Counted from the first letter of the stretch, positions 8,642 to 18,202 are shown. The stretch is 52,001 nt of DNA from JBGSTR01 sp963707135 (GCA_963707135.1 CAVPOY010000010.1:1-52001), one strand, 5' to 3'. The notes: a model not told the origin generated them from the letters alone. Translations and numbers: made by a program.

Positions 8642-9655
8642 TCAGCGCTGCTTTTTCGGGTGTCCGTTTTTCCGAACCTCGTCTCTCGTGTCCGGGCGCG
8701 GTTTGGTCAGCAAAGGAAACGGCTTCGGCCTTCGTTTCAAAGCGCGCGGCTCGATACGGCCCGGGCGTATCGCGACCCGGGGTTCGGCGATCAAAACCAG
8801 CAGGACGTTGATAGAAACCGCATCGTGACCGCCACCTCCGCGCTGTTGCCAAGCGAGCCAGATCTGCATCGTGTGCTTGAAGCTGAACTGGCGCGGAATC
8901 TGATCCGCCAGCAGAGCGGCCTGGGCGATCAGCAGCCGGATCAGATTGTAGGCCAGACCCAGCGCTCTTCGATGGCCATCTCCGGGGTCCTGCAGCGCAG
9001 GTGCTCCATGCCGAGTGTCGTTTTGATATTTCTCAGATCCAGTTCCACGTTCCAGCGCTGGCGGTACAGCGCCTTGAGCACGTTTTTGGGCGTCTCCTTG
9101 GGGCACAGAAACGTCGTGACCAGGATCGTGCCGCCGGCTTGAAGCTCCCGCACCCGCCGGGTGGCCGGTGCTTGATGGTACTCGTCTTGACTCATCCAAT
9201 CCGGCTTCTGCTTGGGCTTGGTCAGGACGATGAGGTGATCGCGTGCACCGAGCTTCTCACCGGTACTGAAATCGGTGCTGCGCCTGCGTCCACCGTGCTG
9301 CTCGAACAGGCCATCGGCACCGCCGCGGATCAGATCCCAGAGCAGAAAGTAAGTCGCATAGAGGGCATCGCCGAGCAGGATATCGCCGCTTTGCAGCGAA
9401 TCGAGTATGTCGCGCAGCCGCGACTGCTCGTAGCTGCCTTGGCCTTCGCAGGGACCCATGGCGGCGTCGAGCAACGCCCTGCTGGCCAGGCACAGCAGCG
9501 CCACCACACGACAGATCGGAAATCCCAATCCCGGCTTCTGACTGCTCGACGGCGGATAGGCCGCCGGGTTCTCTTGCGTGTCGGGCAATGTCACCGTGGC
9601 ACCATCAACCAGACGCACCGGACGACCCCGCCAGTGCCAGCCCCAATGCCCCGAG
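8642..9655 (-). pseudogene. IS4-family transposase remnant
   Basis: Reads on the minus strand. It begins around RGRPVRLVDGATVTLPDT and carries DDE-transposase blocks typical of IS4 (LLGDALYATYFLLWDLI; LYRQRWNVELDLRNIKTTLG with the Y-R-E-K-type signature; GMEHLRCRTPEM). A frameshift near 8955-8965 moves the C-terminal part (LAYNLIRLL...ALKRRPKPFPLLTKPR) into another frame, ending at 8642. About the first 120 residues of a usual IS4 transposase are missing; the element is cut where the next transposase begins. Non-functional. Confidence 0.82.
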
Positions 9656-9659
9656 CACC

Positions 9660-10956
9660 CGTGACGTCTTGGGCACAGCCGTGCTCTCGGTTCTTTCCGG
9701 ACACCAGCGCTATGCCCACATCAGCGCGCTGCGCGGGGACAGCATCAACCCACCGCTGTTGGGCATGAGCGAAGTGGTCAGCGAAGACCCGGTGCGCCGA
9801 AATCTGGGGAAGATTGACGAAACAAAGGGGGTTGAGTGGCTGCAGGGGCACTTGGATTATGTCTCGGCGCCGTTGTTGGCGGAGCCCTGAATTCTCGACG
9901 CCGACGTGACCATCAAGCCGCTGTAAGACATCAGGAGGGCGCGGTTTTGGGGTACAACCCGCATACGCCTGGACGCCCCTCGCATACCTACCACACCTAC
10001 TTCGTTGCCAACCTGCCCCTGGTATTGGATGTGGAGGTGCAACCGGGTAACAAGACCGCCTCCAAGCACAGCTCGCCCGGTCTTTGGGAAATGCTCGGAC
10101 GCATCCCTCGCGCCCATTGGCCGGCCTTCATTCGTGGCGACCGCGACTGGGGTACCGAGGCCAACATGGCGCGCGCCGAGCAGAAGGGCGTCGACTACCT
10201 GTTCAAGCTACGCTTGACCTCCCGGGTCAAGAAGCTCATCGAGCGGTTGATGCGTGGCGCCGCGTGGACCGACGCCGGCCAGGGTTGGCAGGGTGCCGAG
10301 GCGCGGCTGCGTCTGTCCGGATGGAGCCGCCCCCGCCGTGCCGTGGTTCTGCGCAGGCGCATCAACAAGGATCTGGCCGTCGTCGACCAAAGCAACCCGC
10401 AGCAACTGCGCCTGAGCTTCGCCGAGTTCACCGACGAGGCCATCGTCTACGAGTACGCCGTACTGGTGACCTCGCTGCGCGAAGAGATCCTCACCGTCGC
10501 CCAACTCTATCGCGACCGCGCCGATTGCGAGAACCCCTTTGACGAATTGAAGAACCATCGGGGTTGGGGCGGATTCACCACCCGCGATCTGAAGCGTTGT
10601 CGGTTCATGGCGCGTATCACCGCGCTGGTCTACAACCGGTCGAGCCTGTTCGTGCGTCTGGCCGATCCCAACCAGCACAGCGAAGCCATCACCAGTCGTC
10701 CGCTGCTGCTGCATTCCCGGCGCGGCAAATCCGTCGCGGCGCGCAGACCCGAATCGTCATCAGTCATCCCCACGCCGAGGCGGCGTGGGTGGAATCGACC
10801 TGTCGCGAGATCGCGGCGTTCTTCAAGACCCTGCGCCGAACTGCGGAGCAGTTGACGCCGACGCAACGTTGGTGCCGCGTGCTCTCACGCGCCCCAAGCA
10901 AGTACCTCAACGGCCGCCAGTTCGGACCACCAGCGTTGCTGCCCGCCCCATCGTAA
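9660..10956 (+). pseudogene. DDE transposase remnant (IS1380-like group)
   Basis: Plus-strand coding remnant scattered over three frames, with breaks near 9893-9930 and 10740. Recognisable blocks include SGHQRYAHISALRGD, VVSEDPVRRNLGKIDE, GRPSHTYHTYFVANLPLVLD, FIRGDRDWGTE, and LYRDRADCENPFDELKNH followed by WGGFTTRDLKRC, as in transposases with the group-1 DDE domain. The end (TPTQRWCRVLSRAPSKYL) lies in the third frame. It abuts the IS4-type fragment head to head, so one probably inserted into the other before both decayed. The family name is from memory of conserved motifs. Confidence 0.75.
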
Positions 10957-11154
10957 GCACGCACTCTTCGTGCAACACTTCAGCGCACGCGACACGGCTG
11001 GATCGTCTTGTGAACTACTCTTTTTGGGTTCAAGTGCCAGGATGGCGTTTGATCAGTATCTCCTAGCCCGGACGTCTCACCTCGGGGTTGAAAAAGTGTC
11101 GTCCCCGCCGGCAAAACGTTTTTTCGATCAATTCGTTAAGACCAGGCACGAGGA

Positions 11155-11375
11155 CAACCTGTCGATGACAGCGGGTAACGCGGATCAGCTCGAATTTCAC
11201 GCCCTGGGCCGCCGGGCGGTGGTGGGCAAGTTTGATTGGGGCAACATCAGCCCCGACGGCGACGGACGGCTGCCGGGCGAGGTCGAAGCCAGGACGCGTA
11301 TTGTTGAGCGCTTGGCCGTGCAGTTTGTCGACCACCGCGATCCCGAAGCGATCGAGCACAGCGAGCGCGTCCGCT
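11155..11375 (+). pseudogene. N-terminal fragment of an IS1380-family transposase
   Basis: A frame reading about ISPDGDGRLPGEVEARTRI, then FVDHRDPEAIEHS, matches the conserved N-terminus of IS1380 transposases (a 'D.G.LLLREVEARTGI...DHRDP..IEHS'-type block). It ends abruptly before a hairpin, and no catalytic domain follows. The reverse strand has a similar-sized open frame that I regard as its shadow. Confidence 0.6.
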
Positions 11376-11395
11376 TATCGTTAACCAGATCGGGA

Positions 11396-11420
11396 AATCC
11401 CCCGGCTCTGCCGGGGGATT
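11396..11420. terminator. Perfect 11-bp-stem hairpin
   Basis: AATCCCCCGGC and GCCGGGGGATT flank a TCT loop. It is GC-rich with a short A/T flank and directly follows the IS1380-like fragment. It could be a terminator or part of a transposon end. Confidence 0.55.
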
Positions 11421-11569
11421 GTTACTCGGGCACCACCATGGCATCCAACCGCACACATCCTCACAGCTCACGCGCCTGACGCCAAGACGGTACTCACCGC
11501 TCGTTTACAGCGCGGCTGCGAGCAGGCCAACATCTCCACGCAAATCCCCGATGCGCCCGCCCCGCGCCG

Positions 11570-11745
11570 CAGTCCGTCCTACATTAGCGCCTTCTCGATG
11601 GTCTGGCAGTACGCGTCGGTTCCCACTTGGCGCTTCAGCTATTTTTGAATCTCTTACAACGTCGCCCCGGGGTTCGCTGCGACAATGTCCACCAACATGC
11701 GATGGTGCTCACCCGTGATCTCGTGAGGCGGCCCGCACTGAGCCA
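11570..11745 (-). pseudogene. IS630-type transposase helix-turn-helix remnant
   Basis: The minus strand reads HEITGEHHRMLVDIVAANPG, continuing with GATL-stop-EIQK-stop-LKRQVGTDAYCQTIEKAL, interrupted by in-frame stops. This pattern (HHRML, AANPGAT, LKRQVG) is characteristic of the N-terminal DNA-binding part of IS630-type transposases. Only this short piece remains. Confidence 0.5.
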
Positions 11746-11806
11746 TCGGCCGTGCTCCCGTTCATGAGACACGGCAGAAACGATACCCAATTTTGTAAAC
11801 ACCCCC

Positions 11807-12796
11807 TTAGGCAAGGAGGTCCTTGACGCCTTCCCGTTCCTCGACCAGCTCGTTCAGGGTGAAATTCATTCTCTCCCGCGAGAAGTCGTCGACGTCGAGC
11901 CCCTTGATGACCTCGTACTTCCCGGCGGTGCAGGTGCAAGGGAAACCGTAGATCATTCCCTCCGGAATGCCGTAGGAGCCGTCCGAAACCACGCCCATGG
12001 TCACCCACCGACCGTCGCTGCCGAGCGACCAGTCGCGCATGTGATCGATGGCCGCGTTCGCGGCACTGGCCGCGGAGGACGCACCGCGGGCCTCGATGAT
12101 TGCGGCGCCGCGCTTGCCGACCTTCGGGATATAGGTCTCGCGATACCAGGCCTCGTCGGCGACCAGCGACATCGCATCCTGGCCGTCGACCGTCGCGAAG
12201 CGCAGGTCCGGGTACATGGTGGGCGAGTGGTTACCCCATACCACCATCCGCTCGACGCTGGTGACGGGCTTACCGGTCCTTGCCGCGAGCTGCGACACCG
12301 CCCGGTTGTGATCGAGGCGCATCATGGATGTGAAGTTGCCCGCGGGCAGGTCCGGCGCCGAGCTCTTGGCGATGTACGCATTGGTGTTGGCCGGGTTGCC
12401 GACCACGATGACACGCACGTCGCGCGAGGCCACCTCGTTCAGCGCGCGCCCCTGCTCGATGAAGATCTTGGCGTTGTCCATCAGCAAGTCCTTGCGCTCC
12501 ATGCCGGGCCCCCGCGGCTTCGCGCCGACCAGAAGGGCGTGATCGGCGTCCTTGAACGCCTCCCGGGGATCGCCGGTGCCGACCATGTCGACGAGCAGCG
12601 GAAACGCGCAGTCCTCGAGCTCCATCATTACGCCCTTCAGCGCGCTCTGCGGCTTTTCCATCGGCAGCTCGAGCAGCTGCAAGATAACGGGCTGGTCTTT
12701 ACCCAGCATTTCGCCGGATGCGATGCGGAACAACAGGGCGTAACCGATCTGGCCGGCTGCGCCGGTCACTGCGACTCTAACGGGAGATTTGGCCAC
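11807..12796 (-). CDS. mdh: Malate dehydrogenase (NAD-dependent)
   Basis: 329 residues from a GTG at 12796 with a strong AGGAGG ribosome-binding site about 10 nt upstream. It oxidises malate to oxaloacetate in the TCA cycle (cytosol). Visible features are the N-terminal NAD-binding glycine motif TGAAGQIGYALLFRIASG, the substrate arginines in GAKPRGPGMERKDLL, the VGNPANTNAYI strand, the MMRLDHNRAVSQLA segment, and the catalytic His in VWGNHSPTMYPD. Length and motifs fit the cytosolic-MDH-like subgroup of bacterial malate dehydrogenases. The gene is intact. It sits between an IS graveyard and a palindrome array, so its immediate surroundings have been rearranged although the gene itself is a normal chromosomal one. 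Confidence 0.97.
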   Translation of the reverse strand: MAKSPVRVAVTGAAGQIGYALLFRIASGEMLGKDQPVILQLLELPMEKPQSALKGVMMELEDCAFPLLVDMVGTGDPREAFKDADHALLVGAKPRGPGMERKDLLMDNAKIFIEQGRALNEVASRDVRVIVVGNPANTNAYIAKSSAPDLPAGNFTSMMRLDHNRAVSQLAARTGKPVTSVERMVVWGNHSPTMYPDLRFATVDGQDAMSLVADEAWYRETYIPKVGKRGAAIIEARGASSAASAANAAIDHMRDWSLGSDGRWVTMGVVSDGSYGIPEGMIYGFPCTCTAGKYEVIKGLDVDDFSRERMNFTLNELVEEREGVKDLLA

Positions 12797-13012
12797 GGTG
12801 GAGCACTCCTCCTAATGTTGAGGTGACTGGTGGTATGGATGCAGCGCGGTGCTGCTCGTGTCCGCGCCCTGTGGTAACGAGCGGCGTGCAGGATGGTCGC
12901 CCTCGGCAGACCTGGCATGCTCGCTTAACGCATCGGGATCCGTCAATAAAGAAGACCAAATGATCAACGTCCGAGGAATCCAATCTTCGGAGCGGTATTC
13001 AATCGTCGGTAG

Positions 13013-13162
13013 GGAACCTCGAAATATTCCATCCCCGAGGTCCTTCGAGACGCGCAGCGAAGACTGCGGTCTCCGCTTGGCTTCATTTTCAAGCGCTTGC
13101 GCGCTCGAAAATGACGGGGCATCCTTGCCCCGCACGGGCACCTCGATGTATTCGAGGCGCCC
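13013..13162. repeat. Array of five consecutive palindromes (REP-like)
   Basis: Five hairpin-forming inverted repeats lie almost end to end: 13013-13043 (arms GGAACCTCG/CGAGGTCC), 13047-13073 (GAGACGCGCAG/CTGCGGTCTC), 13084-13113 (CATTTTC plus AGCGC/GCGCT plus GAAAATG), 13115-13132 (CGGGGCA/TGCCCCG) and 13136-13162 (GGGCACCTCGA/TCGAGGCGCCC). A weaker sixth lies around 13192-13224. This is far more secondary structure than an ordinary intergenic spacer. It resembles a clustered extragenic palindromic element or a structured RNA upstream of the lipoprotein gene. Confidence 0.75.
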
Positions 13163-13300
13163 CTGTATCTGGCGTCCCCGACCGACGCTGTTCGCCGGGC
13201 GCTTCGGCCGCTTGCGGGCGCCGGCTGAACGCTCCAGGCTTCCAGTGCGAAGCAGGACACAACCTTCCACACGATAGTCCGTAAGATCCCAGAGCAAGCC

Positions 13301-13528
13301 ATGAACACACCCGTTTCGCTCATCCCGATACTCGTGGCGGCCCTGATCGCCGGTTGCGGAGGCGGCGAGGCCGCCCAGAAACGCGCCTATCTGGCGCAGG
13401 AAGCGGTCGCCAAGGAGCGCCTGAGGCTCGTCGACAAGTACCAGGACTGCATGCAGGACGCCCGCGGCGATGTCTTCGCGGAGCGCGCCTGCGAAACCTA
13501 TCTGAGCTCCGCCGAGGCGCTGAAGTAA
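13301..13528 (+). CDS. Small lipoprotein of unknown function
   Basis: 75 residues. The N-terminus MNTPVSLIPILVAALIAGC is a lipoprotein signal with lipobox LIAGC (Cys19), followed by a GGGE linker. The mature part is a short, charged, probably helical segment with two further cysteines (YQDCM and ERACE). The residues after the lipidated Cys are Gly-Gly, giving no inner-membrane retention signal, so outer-membrane sorting is likely. The gene precedes lemA by about 90 bases on the same strand and may be co-transcribed. Confidence 0.7.
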   Translation: MNTPVSLIPILVAALIAGCGGGEAAQKRAYLAQEAVAKERLRLVDKYQDCMQDARGDVFAERACETYLSSAEALK

Positions 13529-13615
13529 CGCTCCGACGCGCCCGTGACAGCAATTCGTTGATCGATTCGGGGTTGGCGTCCGGCGGACGCCGACCGTCCA
13601 GCGCCTGGAGCCCCA

Positions 13616-14185
13616 GTGGACCTTTTCAGCGTCCTAACACTCGCCCTGTTGCTGGTGGTCGCGCTTTACGCGATCCAGATCTACAACAACCTCATCCGGC
13701 TCAGGCACAACGTCTCGCGCGCCTGGGCGAACATCGACGTCGCACTGAAGCAGCGCCACGACGAACTGCCGAAGTTGGTCGAGGTCTGCCGGCAGTACAT
13801 GGGCTACGAGCAGGAGACACTCGAGCGCGTCGTGCGGGCGCGTGATGCCGTTGCCGAAGCCAACCGTCGGGGCGACATCGGCGCGCTCGGGGGCGCGGAG
13901 ACCGAGCTTCGGGCCGGCCTGGGACGTCTGTTCGCACTGGCCGAGAACTACCCAGCCCTCAAGGCGAACGACAGCTTCCGGCACCTGGCCGAGCGGATTT
14001 CCCAGCTCGAGGAGACCATCGCGGACCGGCGCGAGCACTACAACGACAGCGCCAACCTCAACAACATCCGTATCGAGCAGTTCCCGGACCTGCTGGTCGC
14101 GAGGATCGCCGGCGCCCGTCCGGCCGACCTGCTCGAGTTTCGTGAGGCGCGCGAGGACGTGGACATCAAGGCCCTGTTCCGGTGA
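13616..14185 (+). CDS. lemA: LemA family protein
   Basis: 189 residues from GTG 13616, with GGAG 5 nt upstream. There is an N-terminal membrane anchor (residues 2-20). The LemA signature follows: IYNNLIRLRHNVSRAWANID, then VALKQRHDELPKLVEVCRQY, with two long antiparallel helices. The family ending that includes RREHYNDSANLNNIRIEQFP is present. The function of LemA proteins is not well established; they are membrane-anchored, coiled, and often paired with TPM- or GIDE-like proteins. Its stop overlaps the next gene's start (GTGA at 14182-14185), so the two are translationally coupled. Confidence 0.93.
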   Translation: MDLFSVLTLALLLVVALYAIQIYNNLIRLRHNVSRAWANIDVALKQRHDELPKLVEVCRQYMGYEQETLERVVRARDAVAEANRRGDIGALGGAETELRAGLGRLFALAENYPALKANDSFRHLAERISQLEETIADRREHYNDSANLNNIRIEQFPDLLVARIAGARPADLLEFREAREDVDIKALFR

Positions 14186-15105
14186 CGGACCCCGGGTTCG
14201 TCCGCGGCCTGGTCGCGGACATGGCGGCGCTGGAGTTCTGGCTGACCGCCGCGGCGATAGCGGTCGCCGCCCTGTTCCTGTTGCGCGGTGGCACGCGGGC
14301 CTTCTGGCGGTTGCGCACCATCACCGACACCCCCACCGCGCGGATCCGCACCGCCCCCCAGGGTTACCTGGAACTGACCGGCTTCGCCCACCCGCACCAG
14401 CGTCCGGTAACCGCCCGGCTGACGTCCGCGCCCTGCGTCTGGTTCAGATACCGGATCGAGAAGCGCCAGCGCGTCGGGCGCGGGGAGAAATGGGTCACCG
14501 TCGAGGAAGACGCGTCCGAGCGGGCATTCGTGCTCGACGACGGCAGCGGTCGCTGCCTGGTGCAGCCCGCCGGGGCCCATTTCCGGCTCAACCGGCGCCA
14601 GCAGTGGCTGGGCAGCCGGCGCGACCCGCGTAGCCGGGCGGAGTCAGGCTGGCTCGACTTCGGCAGCCGTTACCGGTTCACCGAGGAACGCATCGAGGAG
14701 GGCGACCCCGTTTATCTGCTGGGACGCTTCGAGACGCCACGGCGCGGCCCCGAGGAGCGGGAGCAATTGGCGCGCGCCCTGCTCCGGGTCTGGAAGCGCG
14801 ACACAGCTCTACTCGCCCAGTTTGATACGAATGGTGACGGCACCGTCAGTATCGAAGAGTGGGAAGGCGCCCGTGCCCGGGCGGCGAAGGTCGCGGAAAG
14901 GTCCGAGGATCGACTGAGCCGCGAGCCGGCACTTTCGCAGGTCCTCGACACCGGCGACCCCCGGCACCCCTTTGTCATCTCGACCGTCAGCGAGGAGGCG
15001 CTGACCTCCCACCTGCGCTGGCAGGCGTTCGCGCTGACGGCGGCGTTCGTCGCGCTGGCGGTTCTAGCCGGCTACGGTCTGGTACTTCGCATGAGCCTGG
15101 CCTGA
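14182..15105 (+). CDS. GIDE-like membrane protein with EF-hand motif
   Basis: 307 residues. One transmembrane segment lies near the N-terminus (about 18-36) and one at the C-terminus (about 285-303), with a long domain between them. The central part (APQGYLELTGFA..., CVWFRYRIEK, ERAFVLDDGSGRCLVQPAGA, EGDPVYLLGRFET) fits the GIDE-type domain seen in bacterial LemA partners. Residues around DTNGDGTVSIEEW form a canonical EF-hand calcium loop (D-x-N-x-D-G-x-x-x-x-x-E). It is coupled to lemA by a 4-base overlap. Bacterial GIDE proteins lack the RING finger of their eukaryotic relatives, so ligase activity is not implied. Confidence 0.82.
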   Translation: MTDPGFVRGLVADMAALEFWLTAAAIAVAALFLLRGGTRAFWRLRTITDTPTARIRTAPQGYLELTGFAHPHQRPVTARLTSAPCVWFRYRIEKRQRVGRGEKWVTVEEDASERAFVLDDGSGRCLVQPAGAHFRLNRRQQWLGSRRDPRSRAESGWLDFGSRYRFTEERIEEGDPVYLLGRFETPRRGPEEREQLARALLRVWKRDTALLAQFDTNGDGTVSIEEWEGARARAAKVAERSEDRLSREPALSQVLDTGDPRHPFVISTVSEEALTSHLRWQAFALTAAFVALAVLAGYGLVLRMSLA

Positions 15106-15282
15106 CGGGCTCGGTACACAAGGTATTGCCACTCGACGCCGCGGCCCCCGGGCGGCTCCTGCCGTGGAGCGAGTAAAGGGGATGATGCGAGACAATTGAC
15201 CCCGTACCCTGACCGCACGGGTAGCATGCGAGAGGCACAAGCAAAGACCCGCCTACCCTTTCAATCCAATGTGGAGCCTGCG

Positions 15283-16272
15283 ATGAAGCGCTCGTCAAAG
15301 AGCCAGCATTTTTTCGCGATCGTACCGGGCCTTGCGCTCACTGTTTTGGTCCTTGCTGTTGGAGTTGCGCGGGGCGGGCAACTGGTCCAACTCGACTTCG
15401 GACCGAACCCAGGTCTGCTCGAAGCCTATCTCTACGTTCCGGAGCAATTTCCCAATCCGACACCGCTGGTGGTGGCGCTGCATGGCTGCGCCCAGGGGGC
15501 CGCGGATTTCGACGACGAAACGGGCTGGACGGCGTTGGCCGAGGAACTGGGCTTCCTGCTACTGCTCCCGCAGCAGAGCCGCTACAACAACCCCTACCGC
15601 TGCTTCAACTGGTTCTCGCCCTATGACCGACAACGCAACCTCGGCGAGCCGGAGTCGATCCGCCATATGGTGCAGGCAGTGGCCGCACGTCATCCCCTTG
15701 ACGACGGCAGGATATTCGTCACGGGGTTGTCCGCCGGCGGCGGCATGGCGAGCGTCCTGCTCGCCACCCACCCCGACGTCTTTGCAGGCGGTGCCGTGGT
15801 CGGCGGGGTGCCTTACGGCTGCGCGCCAAACATGTTCGCCGCGTCCACTTGCATGAAGTATGGCAACTGGTTGGTGCCGAATCCCGCTGCCTGGGCCCGT
15901 CGAGTCTTCGAGGCCGCGCCGCCCGGCACCGCCCGCTGGCCGCGGGTCTCGATCTGGCACGATGCGGACGATGAGGTCGTAAATCCGTTCAACGCCCTGA
16001 GCTCAATGCAACAGTGGACTGCCGTTCACGGCCTGGACCAGACCGCGGACATGGAGGAGTGGGCCGGGCCCCATCACCGGCAGGTCTTCCGGGACTCGAA
16101 CGGCACGGATCAAGTGGAGCTCTGGATCACCCGCCGGGTGGGCCATGCGACACCGATCGATGCGGAAACCGGTTGCGGTTACGACGACCCGCGACGCAAG
16201 ACCGACTTCGTCACGGACGCCGACATCTGCGCCACGCGGCGAATTGCCCAGTTCTGGGGGCTGATCCGATAG
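15283..16272 (+). CDS. Secreted esterase, PHB-depolymerase type
   Basis: 329 residues. I chose ATG 15283 because it is followed by a signal peptide (MKRSSKSQHFFAIVPGLALT...); the longer frame from 15196 adds an improbable leader. The alpha/beta-hydrolase fold shows an oxyanion segment PLVVALHGCAQG, the nucleophile elbow GLSAGG, an Asp candidate in HDADDEVVNP, and a His candidate in RRVGHATPID. This is the pattern of poly(3-hydroxybutyrate) depolymerase and feruloyl-esterase-like proteins (PF10503 type). Exported to the periplasm or medium. The substrate may be polyhydroxyalkanoate oligomers or another ester. A truncated tandem duplicate of its 3' end lies at 18945-19206. Confidence 0.87.
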   Translation: MKRSSKSQHFFAIVPGLALTVLVLAVGVARGGQLVQLDFGPNPGLLEAYLYVPEQFPNPTPLVVALHGCAQGAADFDDETGWTALAEELGFLLLLPQQSRYNNPYRCFNWFSPYDRQRNLGEPESIRHMVQAVAARHPLDDGRIFVTGLSAGGGMASVLLATHPDVFAGGAVVGGVPYGCAPNMFAASTCMKYGNWLVPNPAAWARRVFEAAPPGTARWPRVSIWHDADDEVVNPFNALSSMQQWTAVHGLDQTADMEEWAGPHHRQVFRDSNGTDQVELWITRRVGHATPIDAETGCGYDDPRRKTDFVTDADICATRRIAQFWGLIR

Positions 16273-16474
16273 ATCGCCCTGGAGAGCGTACGCCGGGGGG
16301 CCGGGAGCGCACGAGGCACAGGGTCACCATTTCGCTGGCACCGCCCTCGTCATGGCCAATAGCTTGATTACCAGTGTGCAATGGGAGACCTGAACATCGT
16401 CGCTCTGTGACCCTCGTGCTCTCTCTGGACGAATCTGCGTTTGAGAGTCGCCACGAACCAAAGGAGAAAACGCC

Positions 16475-18031
16475 GTGAAGATCTCGCAGAACTGCATTGA
16501 GCTTGTCGCTGGATTTGAGGGACTGCGCCTCGATGCCTACCTGGACCCCGTCGGAATTCCGACAATCGGCTATGGCACCATTCGGTATCCGGACGGCGCC
16601 CGCGTCAGGCTAGGTGACCGCATCTCCGAGGATGATGCGGAGGCCCTTCTCACGCTCGAGTGTCAACAGATTGCCGAGGAGATATCGAGACTGGTCAAGG
16701 GCGTCCGCTTGAATCAAAACCAATTCGATGCCCTGGTCTCGTTCACCTACAACGTCGGCATTGGCGCGTTCAGCGCCAGCACGTTCTTCGACATGCTCAA
16801 GGAGAACGACTTCGCCGCTGCTGCAAAAGAGTTCGAGCGCTGGAATAAGGGGACCGTCAACGGCGAGAGACGTGTCCTTCCGGGCCTGACCATTCGCAGG
16901 CAGATCGAACGCACCCTGTTCGAGAAGACGACGGATCAGGGCGAGCCGATTCCCGCGGAGGTCTCGCCGCAGGACAAGGCCACCTTGCTGATGGGGTTCC
17001 GCGAAGGAGACTTACATGTGATCGTCGCCAAGGACGCCAAGGGCAACCCCGTCGATATCGTCGAGCTCGACAGCAGCGACATCGACGCGCTGAGCGCCCT
17101 GCTGCGCACCTACCCCAACGCGACCAAGTTCCAGATCGCGAACGCCGGCGATGCCATCCCCGCCGGCGAGAGGATCAAGTTCGTGCTGCGGGATCGACTC
17201 ATCACGCGGCCGAGGCGCCGTCCGAAGCTCGATCAACCCCTGTTGGTTCGTGGAAGCAACGACAGCGAGACTGGGCACAACGACGTCGAGGAGATGCAGC
17301 GCCAGCTAAGGGATCTCGGTTTCTACCAGGGAAAAATCGACGGCATCTTCGGACGCGGCACCGACGACGCCGTGCGTCGGTTCCAGGCTCGGGTTTTCGG
17401 CCGAGCCGAGGCCGATGGAAAGGTCGGCCCCAGGACCTGGGACAAGCTCTTCGGCGAAGAGGCAACTCCACAGCCCGACACCGAGAGCCCTGTCCGCGAA
17501 GGACTCAACTACCTGCGTCTAAACAGGACGAACCAGCGCGACGACAAGGGCTTGGTGGTTCTGGACCTGGCCTACTACAAGGACGGCCGACTGCAGGAGA
17601 GCATCCCGGCTTGCTCCGGCGTCCAGTCCCGCCAGATATTCCGTACCGCGGCCGAAAGCGTTTCGGGCAGCATGGAGCCGCTGCCTGAGGGCCGTTGGAC
17701 CATCGGCGACATCAAGTGGGCCGATGGCCGTGACAACTTCGACGGTCGCGTCTGGAGCAACAGCCTGGGTCCGGCCAAGATCTTCATGTGCTACAAGGAT
17801 CCGGGTAGGACGCGGAGGGGCTTCATCGAGATCCACATGGACTGGAATCGCAACACGGGACCGGGCACGGCCGGCTGTGTCGGCATCCACACGGTCTCGG
17901 ACTTCAAGCGCCTCGTCAGCTGGCTGCGGGACACGGATCCTCGCAGCCTCTATGTGGACTGGGGCCTAGGAACCTGCCCGCATCCGAAGGCGCCCGAAGC
18001 AACGTCCACTGAGAGCCCCTGCGCCTGGTGA
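16475..18031 (+). CDS. GH24 lysozyme-peptidoglycan-binding-L,D-transpeptidase-like fusion
   Basis: 518 residues from GTG 16475 with AAGGAG 9 nt upstream. Residues 1-150 are a T4-type lysozyme: Glu15, Asp24 and Thr30 have the exact spacing of the T4 triad (9 and 6), in FEGLRLDAYLDPVGIPTIGY. Residues about 265-330 form a PG_binding_1 domain (EEMQRQLRDLGFYQGKIDG). The C-terminal domain (about 340-500) has a YkuD/Tlde1-like layout with His454 and Cys468 in IHMDWNRNTGPGTAGCVGIH, although the usual His before the Gly-Cys is Ala. There is no signal peptide, so it would need a holin or T6SS for export, which together with the nearby T6SS makes it a candidate effector. A phage-derived endolysin is the alternative. 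Confidence 0.85.
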   Translation: MKISQNCIELVAGFEGLRLDAYLDPVGIPTIGYGTIRYPDGARVRLGDRISEDDAEALLTLECQQIAEEISRLVKGVRLNQNQFDALVSFTYNVGIGAFSASTFFDMLKENDFAAAAKEFERWNKGTVNGERRVLPGLTIRRQIERTLFEKTTDQGEPIPAEVSPQDKATLLMGFREGDLHVIVAKDAKGNPVDIVELDSSDIDALSALLRTYPNATKFQIANAGDAIPAGERIKFVLRDRLITRPRRRPKLDQPLLVRGSNDSETGHNDVEEMQRQLRDLGFYQGKIDGIFGRGTDDAVRRFQARVFGRAEADGKVGPRTWDKLFGEEATPQPDTESPVREGLNYLRLNRTNQRDDKGLVVLDLAYYKDGRLQESIPACSGVQSRQIFRTAAESVSGSMEPLPEGRWTIGDIKWADGRDNFDGRVWSNSLGPAKIFMCYKDPGRTRRGFIEIHMDWNRNTGPGTAGCVGIHTVSDFKRLVSWLRDTDPRSLYVDWGLGTCPHPKAPEATSTESPCAW

Positions 18032-18202
18032 TCTGGCGCCCACCATCCGCGCCTGGATAACATGCACTCCCGGCGTCATCGCCGGAGCAGCCGTGATCGA
18101 TCGGTTGCGCAAGCATGTGCGGCCGAGTGGGTTCTCAATATCTTCAACCGCCAAGCACGGGACAACGCTCGGCCCCACTTAAACACCCGGTTGTGCACCA
18201 GC

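Noticed and set aside
11063..11359. 98-residue minus-strand frame (DRFGIAVVDKLHG...)
   Set aside because: Shadow of the plus-strand IS1380-type N-terminal fragment.
12812..13297. 161-residue minus-strand frame over the palindrome array
   Set aside because: Encoded by the palindromes themselves; no domain, poor context. Better explained as an extragenic repeat.
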